A stretch of DNA of 64,000 bases from the NCBI RefSeq assembly GCF_017833415.1, contig NZ_JAFICC010000010.1, positions 62,001-126,000 of the forward strand. Reading direction: 5' to 3'. The notes beneath the pieces were generated by a model. That model ran no database searches, had not been told where the DNA came from, and saw only the letters and a list, made by a program, of their open reading frames with translations. Position 1 is the first letter of the stretch. Each line of letters starts with the position of its first letter. The position numbers were made by a program, and so were the translations under genes. Source of the stretch: Flavobacterium sp. 1355. Its GTDB lineage: Bacteria > Bacteroidota > Bacteroidia > Flavobacteriales > Flavobacteriaceae. This document shows positions 18,784 to 27,217 of the stretch, in pieces.

Positions 18784-19983
18784 ATGAAAAAAATATCACT
18801 CCTATTAATTTGTTTTTTAGTAATATCAGCCACAAAAGCACAGGATATAGTCCCAATTACAACCGGAGTTCCCTTTTTATTAGTCGCAGCAGATGCAAGA
18901 GCAGCTGGTATGGCAGATCAGGGTGTGGCCACTTCAGCAGATGCTTTTTCCCAACAGTGGAATCCAGCCAAATATGCTTTTGCTGTTGATAAACAAGGTT
19001 TTTCTATAAGTTATACTCCTTATTTAACAGATTTAGCCAATGATATTTCTCTTGGCCAGGCAACCTATTATAACAGAATCAACGAGCGAAGTGCTTTTGC
19101 AGGAAGCTTACGTTATTTTGGATTTGGTGATATAGAATTAAGAAAAGATCCTAATGACACTCCAAATGTTGTTTCTCCAAACGAATTTGCATTAGATGGT
19201 TCTTACTCTTTAAAACTGAGCGACAAATTCTCAATGGCAATTGGCGCAAGATATATCAGATCGAATTTAAAAATTGCATCAGAGGATGTAGATGCATCTG
19301 CAGCAAGTTCTTTTGCAGTTGATGTTGCAGGATTTTATCAATCAGAAGAAATTGCCTACAACAGCTTCAACGGAAGATGGAGAGCAGGTTTTAACATGCA
19401 AAATATGGGTCCAAAAATAAGTTATGATAATGATGACATTAGTGCCAACTTTTTGCCAGCCAACTTAAGATTAGGCGGGGGATTCGATTTTATACTGGAC
19501 GATTACAACAAAGTAAGTGTTAGCGTTGAATTTGCAAAACTTATGGTACCAACTCCTCCAGGACCAGGAACACCCGTTGACACAAACGGAGATGGAGACA
19601 CCTTAGATCCGGAAGATATTACTCAGGGCGAAGCAAATGCTATAAACTACAACGAGTATAATGACACAGGATGGGTTGCCGGGATGTTTAAATCTTTTGG
19701 AGATGCGCCAGGTGGTTTTAGCGAAGAATTAAAAGAAATCACTTATAGCCTTGCAGGTGAATACATGTATCAGGATTCATTCGCAGTTAGAGCAGGTTAT
19801 TTTCACGAAAGCCCTGAAAAAGGAGCTCGTAAGTTTTTCTCTTTGGGAGCCGGTTTCAAATATAATGTAGTAAAAGTTGATGTTTCTTATTTATTTTCAG
19901 CATCAAAAGTTAAAAATCCGTTAGAAAATACGCTGCGTTTTTCTTTAACGTTTAACTTTGGCGATAAATATGAAGAGTACTAA
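18784..19983 (+). CDS. porV: Type IX secretion outer membrane protein PorV
   Basis: 399-residue FadL-like beta-barrel protein. It shuttles T9SS cargo from the translocon to the PorU sortase. A signal peptide ends at ISATKAQ. The early block FLLVAADARAAGMADQGVATSADAFSQQWNPAKYAF is diagnostic of PorV (LptO). The chain ends in the barrel strand NTLRFSLTFNFGDKYEEY. A short Asp-rich loop (DTNGDGDTLDPEDI) could bind calcium. It forms an operon with porU and is followed by a terminator. Confidence 0.94.
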   Translation: MKKISLLLICFLVISATKAQDIVPITTGVPFLLVAADARAAGMADQGVATSADAFSQQWNPAKYAFAVDKQGFSISYTPYLTDLANDISLGQATYYNRINERSAFAGSLRYFGFGDIELRKDPNDTPNVVSPNEFALDGSYSLKLSDKFSMAIGARYIRSNLKIASEDVDASAASSFAVDVAGFYQSEEIAYNSFNGRWRAGFNMQNMGPKISYDNDDISANFLPANLRLGGGFDFILDDYNKVSVSVEFAKLMVPTPPGPGTPVDTNGDGDTLDPEDITQGEANAINYNEYNDTGWVAGMFKSFGDAPGGFSEELKEITYSLAGEYMYQDSFAVRAGYFHESPEKGARKFFSLGAGFKYNVVKVDVSYLFSASKVKNPLENTLRFSLTFNFGDKYEEY

Positions 19984-20007
19984 ACTAAAAAAATAAACAA
20001 TAATTAC

Positions 20008-20045
20008 AATCCAAATTTCCACTTTAGGGAATTTGGATTTTTTTT
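20008..20045 (+). terminator. Rho-independent terminator of porU-porV
   Basis: Arms AATCCAAATT(T)CC / GGAATTTGGATT with one bulge, followed by a run of eight T. It ends only about 13 bp before the cdd start codon, so cdd would depend on read-through or on a promoter within the hairpin region. Confidence 0.82.
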
Positions 20046-20057
20046 CCCTTATAAAGA

Positions 20058-20540
20058 ATGAAAGAAATAAGCTTTACATCATCATTTTTATCCTATAACT
20101 CATTAGAAGAATTACCAAACGATATTCAGACGCTAATGAATGAAGCAGTCGAAGTCCGTAAAAAAGCCTATGCTCCTTATTCACAATTTAGAGTTGGGGC
20201 CGCTTTATTATTGGATAATGGAAAAATAGTTTTAGGTTCAAATCAGGAAAACGCCGCTTATCCGTCTGGATTATGCGCTGAACGTGTTGCTATCTTTCAT
20301 GCCGGAAGCATTTATCCGGAAGCCAAAATTTTAAAAATGGCTATTACCGCAGCTTCCGACATTAATCAGACCAAAGCTCCTATTCCTCCGTGTGGATCTT
20401 GCCGCCAGTCGATTGCAGAATATGAAATTAAACAGGACACCCCCATAGAAATCTATTTCATGGGTGAAATAGGTGAAATTTATAAGTCTGAATCCCTCAA
20501 AAACTTACTGCCTTTCATGTTTGATAAAAAGTTCTTGTAA
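20058..20540 (+). CDS. cdd: Cytidine deaminase
   Basis: 160-residue homotetramer-type cytidine deaminase that converts cytidine and deoxycytidine to uridine forms in pyrimidine salvage. The zinc and catalytic residues are clear: Cys73-Ala-Glu75 (SGLCAERVAIF) and Cys112/Cys115 in PPCGSCRQ. The substrate-binding block YSQFRVGAALLLDNG is also present. The N-terminus is about 20 residues longer than in the short family members. It stands between porV and pdhA on the same strand, as I recall from F. johnsoniae. Confidence 0.95.
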   Translation: MKEISFTSSFLSYNSLEELPNDIQTLMNEAVEVRKKAYAPYSQFRVGAALLLDNGKIVLGSNQENAAYPSGLCAERVAIFHAGSIYPEAKILKMAITAASDINQTKAPIPPCGSCRQSIAEYEIKQDTPIEIYFMGEIGEIYKSESLKNLLPFMFDKKFL

Positions 20541-20589
20541 AAAAAGCCAAAAAGTAGCGTTTAAATTTTAGTTCTTAAATCTAATGTCT

Positions 20590-20613
20590 TATTTTTGCAT
20601 CCCGACCTTTCGG
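20590..20613 (+). promoter_or_regulatory. Candidate pdhA promoter (-7 box) overlapping a hairpin
   Basis: TATTTTTG at 20590-20597 matches the -7 consensus TANNTTTG exactly; no good -33 TTG is visible. The box runs into a hairpin with CCCGA/TCGGG arms (20601-20613), extended by TTTGC/GCAAA. The leader to pdhA would be about 95 nt. Confidence 0.5.
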
Positions 20614-20700
20614 GCGCAAATTTGTGGGAGGAAACTATTTTGCGTTTACAGGCAACAATAATCGATAACACAAACAACTTTAGCAAAAGAAAGAATTCAG

Positions 20701-21699
20701 ATGAAAGAAGTTACAAAAGAGGTATATTTAAAGTGGTATGAGGACATGCTACTTTGGAGAAAGTTTGAAGACAAACTTGCAGCATTATACATCCAACAAA
20801 AAGTTAGAGGTTTTCTACACTTATATAATGGTCAGGAAGCTGTATTAGCAGGCGCATTGCATGCTATGGATTTGACCAAAGATAAAATGATTACTGCTTA
20901 CAGAAACCACGTTCAGCCAATTGGTATGGGAGTTGATCCCAGAAACGTAATGGCCGAACTTTTAGGAAAAGTTACCGGAACTTCTAAAGGTATGGGAGGT
21001 TCTATGCACATTTTTTCTAAAGAGCACCGTTTTTACGGAGGTCACGGAATCGTAGGTGGACAAATCCCTGTAGGAGCTGGTTTAGCTTTTGCTGATAAGT
21101 ATTTCAATACTGGCGGGGTTACTATGACTTACTTTGGTGACGGAGCTGCAAGACAAGGATCTTTACACGAAGCCTTCAACATGGCTATGTTATGGAAATT
21201 ACCAGTTGTATTTATTGTTGAAAACAACGGTTATGCTATGGGAACTTCTGTAGAAAGAACTGCAAATCACACTGACATCTGGAAATTAGGTTTAGGTTAT
21301 GAAATGCCTTGCGGACCTGTGGACGGAATGAATCCTGTAAAAGTTGCTGAAGCAATGCATGAAGCTATTGAAAGAGCCCGTCGTGGAGACGGACCAACTT
21401 TCCTTGAAATGAAAACGTACCGTTACAGAGGACACTCAATGTCTGATGCACAATTATACCGTTCTAAAGAAGAGGTTGAAGAGTACAGAAAAATCGACCC
21501 TATTACTCAGGTTCTTGATGTAATTATGGATCAAAAGTATGCTACAGAAGAAGAAATTGAAGTAATTGATCAAAGAGTTAAGGACTTAGTTGAGGAATGT
21601 CAGAAATTCGCAGAAGAATCTCCATATCCGGACTTACAACAATTATACGATGTAGTATACGCACAAGAAGACTATCCATTTACACCTCATAAACTATAA
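20701..21699 (+). CDS. pdhA: Pyruvate dehydrogenase E1 component, alpha subunit
   Basis: 332-residue alpha subunit of the thiamine-dependent E1 enzyme that decarboxylates pyruvate in the cytoplasmic pyruvate dehydrogenase complex. Visible motifs are RKFEDKLAALYIQQKVRGFLHLYNGQEA, the TPP motif GDGAARQGSLHEAFNMAMLW...VENNGYAMGT, and the phosphorylation-loop region YRYRGHSMSDAQLYR. It is followed after 4 bp by the E2 gene. The E1 beta gene is not adjacent, which is usual in Bacteroidota, and must be elsewhere. Confidence 0.95.
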   Translation: MKEVTKEVYLKWYEDMLLWRKFEDKLAALYIQQKVRGFLHLYNGQEAVLAGALHAMDLTKDKMITAYRNHVQPIGMGVDPRNVMAELLGKVTGTSKGMGGSMHIFSKEHRFYGGHGIVGGQIPVGAGLAFADKYFNTGGVTMTYFGDGAARQGSLHEAFNMAMLWKLPVVFIVENNGYAMGTSVERTANHTDIWKLGLGYEMPCGPVDGMNPVKVAEAMHEAIERARRGDGPTFLEMKTYRYRGHSMSDAQLYRSKEEVEEYRKIDPITQVLDVIMDQKYATEEEIEVIDQRVKDLVEECQKFAEESPYPDLQQLYDVVYAQEDYPFTPHKL

Positions 21700-21703
21700 C
21701 ATC

Positions 21704-23377
21704 ATGGCGATTAAAGTAACAATGCCTCGTTTGAGCGATACCATGACAGAAGGAACGGTAGCGACTTGGTTAAAAAAAGTAGGCGACAAAATCAGTGAAG
21801 GAGATATCTTAGCTGAAATTGAAACAGACAAAGCAACAATGGAGTTTGAATCTTTTAACGAAGGAACTCTTTTACATATCGGAATTCAGGCTGGAGAAAC
21901 TGCTCCTGTTGATTCTTTATTAGCAATCATTGGTAAAGAAGGAGAAGATATTTCTGCCCTTTTAGCCAGTGCTGATGCCCCTGCTGCTAGTTCCGAAGCT
22001 TCGGAACCAAAAGCGGATGCTCCTGCTGCTGCAGAAACTAAAACAGAAACTGCTGCTCCTGCTCCCAAAGCTTCGGGACAAGCAACAGAATTACCAAAAG
22101 GTGTTGTAGTAGTAACTATGCCACGTTTAAGTGATACTATGACTGAAGGAACAGTAGCAAGCTGGTTGAAAAAAGAAGGCGATGCTGTTGCTGAAGGAGA
22201 TATTTTAGCAGAAATTGAAACTGACAAAGCTACTATGGAGTTTGAGTCTTTCAATGCCGGAACATTATTATATATCGGAATTCAGGAAGGAAACACTGCT
22301 CCTGTTGATAGTTTATTAGCTATTATTGGACCTGCAGGAACTGATATTTCAGGAATTGCTGATAACTATACTGCCGGAGGTGCTGCAACTGCTCCCGAAG
22401 CTTCTGGACCTGCAACTGAAGAAAAAGCCGCTGCTCCTGCTGCTGAAAAAGCGCCGGAAGCTGTAGCTGATAATTCAAACGGAAGAGTTTTAGCTTCACC
22501 ATTAGCTAAAAAAATAGCTTCTGACAAAGGAATTCAATTATCACAAGTTAAAGGATCAGGAGAAAACGGACGTATCGTAAAAAGCGATATCGAAAACTTT
22601 ACTCCCTCTGCACAAACTGCTACAAATGCTGCTCCTGCAGCAAAAGCTGATGAAGCTAAAGCAGAAGCTCCAAAAGTATTCGTTCCTGCCGGAGAAGTTT
22701 ACACAGAAGAGATCAAAAATTCTCAAATGCGTAAAATTATAGCAAAACGTCTTGCTGAATCATTATTTACAGCTCCTCACTACAACTTAGTGATCGAAGT
22801 AAGTATGGACGAAGCGATGCAGGCAAGAACAACTATAAATACAGTCCCTGACACAAAAGTATCTTTCAACGATATGGTGATCAAAGCTTGTGCATTAGCT
22901 TTAAAAAAACATCCAAAAATCAACTCTCAGTGGAAAGAAGATGCTATCATCATCAACCACCACGTAAATATTGGAGTTGCCGTAGCTGTTGAAGACGGAT
23001 TAGTAGTTCCTGTATTGAAATTTACAGATGCCATGAGTTTATCTCAAATTGGTGCTTCTGTAAGAGATCTTGCCGGAAGAGCTAAAAACAAAAAACTGGG
23101 ACCACAAGAAATGGAAGGAAGCACTTTTACAGTGTCGAACCTTGGAATGTTTGGTATTACTGAATTTAATTCTATTATCAACCAGCCAAACTCTGCAATC
23201 CTGTCTGTAGGTGCGATTGTTGAGAAACCAGTAGTTAAAAACGGTCAGATTGTAGTTGGAAACACAATGATGTTATCATTAGCTTGTGACCACAGAACAA
23301 TTGACGGTGCAACTGGTGCTCAGTTCTTACAAACATTAAAACAATACATTGAAAGCCCAGTTACAATGTTGGCATAA
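21704..23377 (+). CDS. pdhC: Pyruvate dehydrogenase E2, dihydrolipoamide acetyltransferase
   Basis: 557-residue E2 core of pyruvate dehydrogenase, transferring acetyl groups to CoA. It has two near-identical lipoyl domains: residues about 3-77 with lipoyl Lys43, and about 138-212 with Lys175, both in EIETDKATMEFESF. These are joined by Ala/Pro-rich linkers. A peripheral subunit-binding domain lies at about 262-300 (ASPLAKKIASDKG...GRIVKSDI). The catalytic domain ends with DHRTIDGATG (His530). The similarity between the two lipoyl modules is visible in the DNA as well, so this is an internal duplication. Co-transcribed with pdhA. Confidence 0.95.
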   Translation: MAIKVTMPRLSDTMTEGTVATWLKKVGDKISEGDILAEIETDKATMEFESFNEGTLLHIGIQAGETAPVDSLLAIIGKEGEDISALLASADAPAASSEASEPKADAPAAAETKTETAAPAPKASGQATELPKGVVVVTMPRLSDTMTEGTVASWLKKEGDAVAEGDILAEIETDKATMEFESFNAGTLLYIGIQEGNTAPVDSLLAIIGPAGTDISGIADNYTAGGAATAPEASGPATEEKAAAPAAEKAPEAVADNSNGRVLASPLAKKIASDKGIQLSQVKGSGENGRIVKSDIENFTPSAQTATNAAPAAKADEAKAEAPKVFVPAGEVYTEEIKNSQMRKIIAKRLAESLFTAPHYNLVIEVSMDEAMQARTTINTVPDTKVSFNDMVIKACALALKKHPKINSQWKEDAIIINHHVNIGVAVAVEDGLVVPVLKFTDAMSLSQIGASVRDLAGRAKNKKLGPQEMEGSTFTVSNLGMFGITEFNSIINQPNSAILSVGAIVEKPVVKNGQIVVGNTMMLSLACDHRTIDGATGAQFLQTLKQYIESPVTMLA

Positions 23378-23420
23378 TTTTTTGTCAGCCTAAGCAGGCC
23401 GAAGGTCATTTTTTATAATT

Positions 23421-23457
23421 AAATCCCGTTTTGTTTATTCAAAACGGGATTTTTTGT
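23421..23457 (+). terminator. Rho-independent terminator of the pdh operon
   Basis: Perfect 13-bp arms (AAATCCCGTTTTG at 23421-23433, CAAAACGGGATTT at 23440-23452) followed by T. It lies upstream of the M1 aminopeptidase ATG and argues against any start before 23457 for that gene. Confidence 0.92.
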
Positions 23458-23490
23458 TTAATTTTCATCCAAAATTCAATAATTCATAAA

Positions 23491-25338
23491 ATGAAAAAAC
23501 TAATTCTTGCAGCTTTTTTTCTGACAGCAATTGCCTGCCAGAAAAAAGAGCAGACCGAAAAAAAAGGAGCTATTATTGACGAGCACAGCTACTCTAAACC
23601 AGAACTTGCCGTTGTCAAACATCTTGATTTAGATATCAAAGTTGATTTTGATACACAAACTATTTCGGGAAAAGCTTCCTGGCTAATTGACAATATCAGT
23701 AAAGGAAATGAAATTATTTTTGATGAAAACACGCTTAATATCACCAAAGTAACTTTAGGCGATGAAGAAAAAGAAACCAAATTCGAGCTTGGTAAAAATG
23801 TTGAATTTCATGGAAAACCACTTCATATTACAATCGAACCCAATACAACTAAAGTAAACATTTACTACAGCACAACTAAAGATGCCGTTGCATTACAATG
23901 GCTTACTCCTGCACAAACTGCTGATAAAAAGAAACCTTTCGTTTTTTCTCAGGGAGAAAGTGTCTGGTCCCGTACTTGGATCCCTTGTCAGGATTCACCG
24001 GGAGTACGTTTTACTTATAATGCAAAAGTTACTGTTCCCAAAGATTTATTGGCTGTAATGAGTGCTGTAAATCCTCAAAAGAAAAACGATACGGGAGTTT
24101 ATACCTTTAAGCAAGACAAAGCAATTCCATCTTACTTAATGGCTATTGCTGTTGGAGATATCGAATTTCAGTCAATTGATAACAGGACCGGAGTTTATGC
24201 AGAACCCTCAATGCTAAAAAAATCAGCATGGGAATTTGCTGAACTTGGCAAAATGGTGGTTGCTGCTGAAAAATTATATGGGCCTTACCGTTGGGGGCGC
24301 TATGATGTACTGGTTTTACCTCCAAGTTTTCCTTATGGCGGAATGGAAAATCCAAACCTGACTTTTTTAACTCCGGGAGTTATTGCTGGAGATCGCTCAT
24401 TAACAAGTTTACTAGCTCACGAATTGGGCCACAGCTGGAGCGGAAACTTAGTTACAAATGCAACCTGGGATGATATCTGGCTAAACGAAGGTTTTACAAC
24501 TTATGTAGAACACCGTATTGGAGAAGCAATCTTTGGAAAGAAAGAGTTTGAAATGCAGAATGTAATCACTAACAAAGAGTTAGTTGACAACGTTGCTGAA
24601 TATGGAGATACAAATCCAGATACCAGATTAAAAGTAAGTCTTACAGGTAGAAATCCGGATGATGGTATAAGTTTAATTCCGTATGTAAAAGGATATGCTT
24701 TTTTAAGAGTTATTGAAAACGCTGTTGGACGCGAGAAGTTTGATCCGTTTATTAAAAATTATTTCGATTCACATGCTTTCAAATCGATCACAACAGAAGA
24801 TTTCGTTAAATATTTAAATGACAATCTAATTAAAGGTGATAAAGCTTTAGCAGATAAAATAAAATTAGAAGAATGGATTTACAAACCTGGAATTCCATCA
24901 AACATTACCGCAGTAAGTTCAGCCGATTTTGATGCTATTGATGCTATTCAAAAAAGCTGGAGAGAAACAGGTGTTGCCGGTTTAAGCAAAAAAATCACGA
25001 CAACTGCAGAAAAGCAGCATTTTATTGACCATCTTCCATCTGACATTACCGTAAAAGAAATGGAAGCAATTGATAATGAATTCAACTTTACAAAAGGAGG
25101 GAATTTTATCATCAAACGTCAATGGTTTGTTCAGGCAATTCGACATCAGTACAAAGCTGCAAATCCAGCGATTGAACAATTTTTAATCTCAATTAGCAGA
25201 ACAGGGTCAGTAATGATGCTGTATAAAGAAATGGTTAAAACTCCCGAAGGAAAAACGTGGGCAAAACAAATTTTTGAAAAAGCTAAATCCGGTTATCACG
25301 CAACGACTATTCAGGCTGTTGAAGGTGTTTTGAAATAA
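23491..25338 (+). CDS. M1 family aminopeptidase lipoprotein
   Basis: 615-residue zinc aminopeptidase of the leukotriene A4 hydrolase-like M1 group. I chose the ATG at 23491; the frame is open upstream to 23431, but that lies inside the pdh terminator. The N-terminus MKKLILAAFFLTAIAC is a lipoprotein signal with Cys16 followed by QKKEQ, a basic rather than acidic signal, so a periplasmic face is likely. The substrate motif GGMEN is at 283-287 and the zinc site is His310-Glu-Leu-Gly-His314 with Glu333. A C-terminal ARM-like domain (about 460-615) follows. It should trim N-terminal residues from peptides. Confidence 0.93.
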   Translation: MKKLILAAFFLTAIACQKKEQTEKKGAIIDEHSYSKPELAVVKHLDLDIKVDFDTQTISGKASWLIDNISKGNEIIFDENTLNITKVTLGDEEKETKFELGKNVEFHGKPLHITIEPNTTKVNIYYSTTKDAVALQWLTPAQTADKKKPFVFSQGESVWSRTWIPCQDSPGVRFTYNAKVTVPKDLLAVMSAVNPQKKNDTGVYTFKQDKAIPSYLMAIAVGDIEFQSIDNRTGVYAEPSMLKKSAWEFAELGKMVVAAEKLYGPYRWGRYDVLVLPPSFPYGGMENPNLTFLTPGVIAGDRSLTSLLAHELGHSWSGNLVTNATWDDIWLNEGFTTYVEHRIGEAIFGKKEFEMQNVITNKELVDNVAEYGDTNPDTRLKVSLTGRNPDDGISLIPYVKGYAFLRVIENAVGREKFDPFIKNYFDSHAFKSITTEDFVKYLNDNLIKGDKALADKIKLEEWIYKPGIPSNITAVSSADFDAIDAIQKSWRETGVAGLSKKITTTAEKQHFIDHLPSDITVKEMEAIDNEFNFTKGGNFIIKRQWFVQAIRHQYKAANPAIEQFLISISRTGSVMMLYKEMVKTPEGKTWAKQIFEKAKSGYHATTIQAVEGVLK

Positions 25339-25359
25339 AATTTTAAGAATATAATTTAC

Positions 25360-25396
25360 AAGAGGCTGTTCCTAAAGGAATAGCCTCTTTTTTTTT
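25360..25396 (+). terminator. Rho-independent terminator of the M1 peptidase
   Basis: Arms AAGAGGCTGTTCC / GGAATAGCCTCTT (one mismatch) followed by a long T run, directly after the stop codon. Confidence 0.88.
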
Positions 25397-25470
25397 ATGA
25401 AGTATTTGTCATTTCTCTTTCGTCGAAATGACAAAACAAACGAAAATACACTCTTATGAAAACAAGTTCC

Positions 25471-25540
25471 TAGCCCCGATAGAAGTGAAAATCCTTTTGT
25501 GGCGGGGTTCGCCACAAAAGATTGCAACGGATAGCGGGAT
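25471..25540 (+). repeat. Dispersed 70-bp hairpin repeat, copy 1
   Basis: Within a 380-bp gene-free stretch. It begins TAGCCCCGATAGAAGTG, has a central hairpin with perfect 11-bp arms (CTTTTGTGGCG 25494-25504, CGCCACAAAAG 25510-25520, loop GGGTT), and ends near ATAGCGGGAT. A second copy, inverted, is at 63667-63733. The repeat is much richer in GC than its surroundings. I recall similar sequences scattered in Flavobacterium genomes. It does not resemble the RAYT-associated element at 47.4-48.2 kb. Confidence 0.85.
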
Positions 25541-25718
25541 TGGCTCCTGAAAAATGCCTTAATTATAGAAATCCAAATGAAAAGATTGCGCTGAAAATAA
25601 AGAAGAGAAAATTGTCCATCACATAGCGTAAATTCTCCATGTTCTGAAATCTCTAATCGTCGCACCTTTGTAATGTCAAAAGACAATAACAAATAATAAC
25701 ACTAAAAATTAAATAAAA

Positions 25719-26258
25719 ATGACACGATTAACAGCATTAAACCCAGAAGAAGTAACAGGAAAAACTAAAGATTTATTCAACGCTGTACAGGCAAAATTAG
25801 GGGTAGTTCCGAATATGATGAGAACAATGGGAAATTCTCCTGCAGTTCTTGAAGGATATTTAAATTTAAGCGGTGCCCTAAGCCACGGAAAATTGAGCGC
25901 AAAAACAGGAGAATTAATTGCCCTTGCAGTTTCTGAAAGCAATTCTTGTGATTACTGTTTAGCTGCCCATACTTTTATTGGAGAGAAATTAGTAAAAGCA
26001 GATCCGGAAGTATTACACAATGCAAGAACAGGGAATTCTGCAGATGAAAAAACAGCAGGAATTTTACAATTTGCAAAAATATTAATCAGCAAAAACGGAT
26101 TGGTAAATGATCAGGATGTTGCGGCAGTTAGAAATGCGGGTGCATCAGATGCAGAAATTTCAGAAATTATTGCACACGTAGGCTTAAATGTATTTACAAA
26201 TTATTTTAACAATACGGCAAATACAGAAATTGATTTTCCTGCAGTTCAGACTGTATAA
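25719..26258 (+). CDS. Carboxymuconolactone decarboxylase / AhpD-like protein
   Basis: 179-residue AhpD-superfamily protein. The redox motif is ESNSCDYCLAAH with Cys77, Cys80 and His84, the arrangement of alkylhydroperoxidase-type members (peroxide reduction) rather than true decarboxylases. Family features GVVPNMMRTMGNSPAVLEGYLNLSGAL and LNVFTNYFNN are present. It is followed by an AraC-type regulator on the same strand 83 bp away, which may control it; the inducer is unknown. A weak -7-like CACCTTTG is the only promoter-like signal upstream. Confidence 0.9.
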   Translation: MTRLTALNPEEVTGKTKDLFNAVQAKLGVVPNMMRTMGNSPAVLEGYLNLSGALSHGKLSAKTGELIALAVSESNSCDYCLAAHTFIGEKLVKADPEVLHNARTGNSADEKTAGILQFAKILISKNGLVNDQDVAAVRNAGASDAEISEIIAHVGLNVFTNYFNNTANTEIDFPAVQTV

Positions 26259-26341
26259 CTCTAAACAACAACACAACGCGACTAAAGATAGTTATGATTC
26301 ATTTTGTAACTATCTTTATCTTTATCAAAACATTTCTGATT

Positions 26342-27217
26342 ATGAGCAATCAAAACGCTTTTACCTTAATAAATCCACAAAATGGAAATCTAGCTTTTAA
26401 GCTCCTTTCATTTGAAGACAATAGCCATTTTGATCATATTCAGCGTAATAATTATTTTTCTCTAATTTGGGTTACCAAAGGAAACGGAAAGGTGAAAGCT
26501 GATTTTGCAGAACATCAATTTGAAGAAGGTTCGCTCCTCGCCTTTTCTCCCTATCAGCCTTTTATGATTTGCACAAAAGAAGACCTGAAGGGAATTGCAA
26601 TCCATTTTCACCCCGATTTTTACTGTATTCACATGCATCAAAAAGAGGTTTCCTGCAACGGTGTTTTGTTTAATAATGTTTACCAACCGCCATTTACGCG
26701 AATTACAGATCAGGCAAAAGCCACATTTCAGATGGTTATTGACCAAATGAGAACTGAAATACAAAATGCAGAACTGGCGCAATACGAACTATTAATTTCG
26801 TATCTGAAAATATTTTTAATCACAGCTTCAAGATTAAAAAATGAGCAGCTGGAAGAACTAAAATCGGCTCCGGATTCTAAAGAACCTTATATTTTACAAA
26901 ATCTAAAAGACGCTATTGAAAATCATTTTAAAACCAAACATTCCGCCGGAAATTATGCCGAATTGCTTAATATTTCGCCCAAAGCTTTAGCTAAATTATC
27001 AAAGAATTATTTCAACAAAACGCTTACGGGTCTTATTGCCGAAAGAATTATTATTGAAGCAAAAAGAGAATTGTACATGACCAATAAAACGGTAAAAGAA
27101 ATTGCATACGAGCTGGGTTATGAAGACGAACATTATTTCAGCAGGTTCTTTAAAACCAATGCAGATGTTTCGCCTCAATTGTACCGGGAAACTGTAGGAT
27201 TTGGTAAAATGGTTTAA
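26342..27217 (+). CDS. AraC family transcriptional regulator
   Basis: 291-residue regulator with an N-terminal cupin-like sensing domain (about residues 20-130; FSLIWVTKGNGKVKADFAEHQFEEGSLLAFSPYQPF) and a C-terminal AraC double helix-turn-helix (about 195-290; AELLNISPKALAKLSKNYF and TVKEIAYELGYEDEHYFSRFFKTNADVSPQLYR). I used the ATG at 26342; the frame is open further up but those residues look like untranslated sequence. It lies downstream of the AhpD-like gene. Its 3' end overlaps the convergent glycosyltransferase by 4 bp. Confidence 0.9.
   Translation: MSNQNAFTLINPQNGNLAFKLLSFEDNSHFDHIQRNNYFSLIWVTKGNGKVKADFAEHQFEEGSLLAFSPYQPFMICTKEDLKGIAIHFHPDFYCIHMHQKEVSCNGVLFNNVYQPPFTRITDQAKATFQMVIDQMRTEIQNAELAQYELLISYLKIFLITASRLKNEQLEELKSAPDSKEPYILQNLKDAIENHFKTKHSAGNYAELLNISPKALAKLSKNYFNKTLTGLIAERIIIEAKRELYMTNKTVKEIAYELGYEDEHYFSRFFKTNADVSPQLYRETVGFGKMV

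Noticed and set aside
23431..23490. Upstream extension of the M1 aminopeptidase
   Set aside because: The added 20 codons fall within the pdh terminator hairpin and would put the lipoprotein signal peptide inside the chain.
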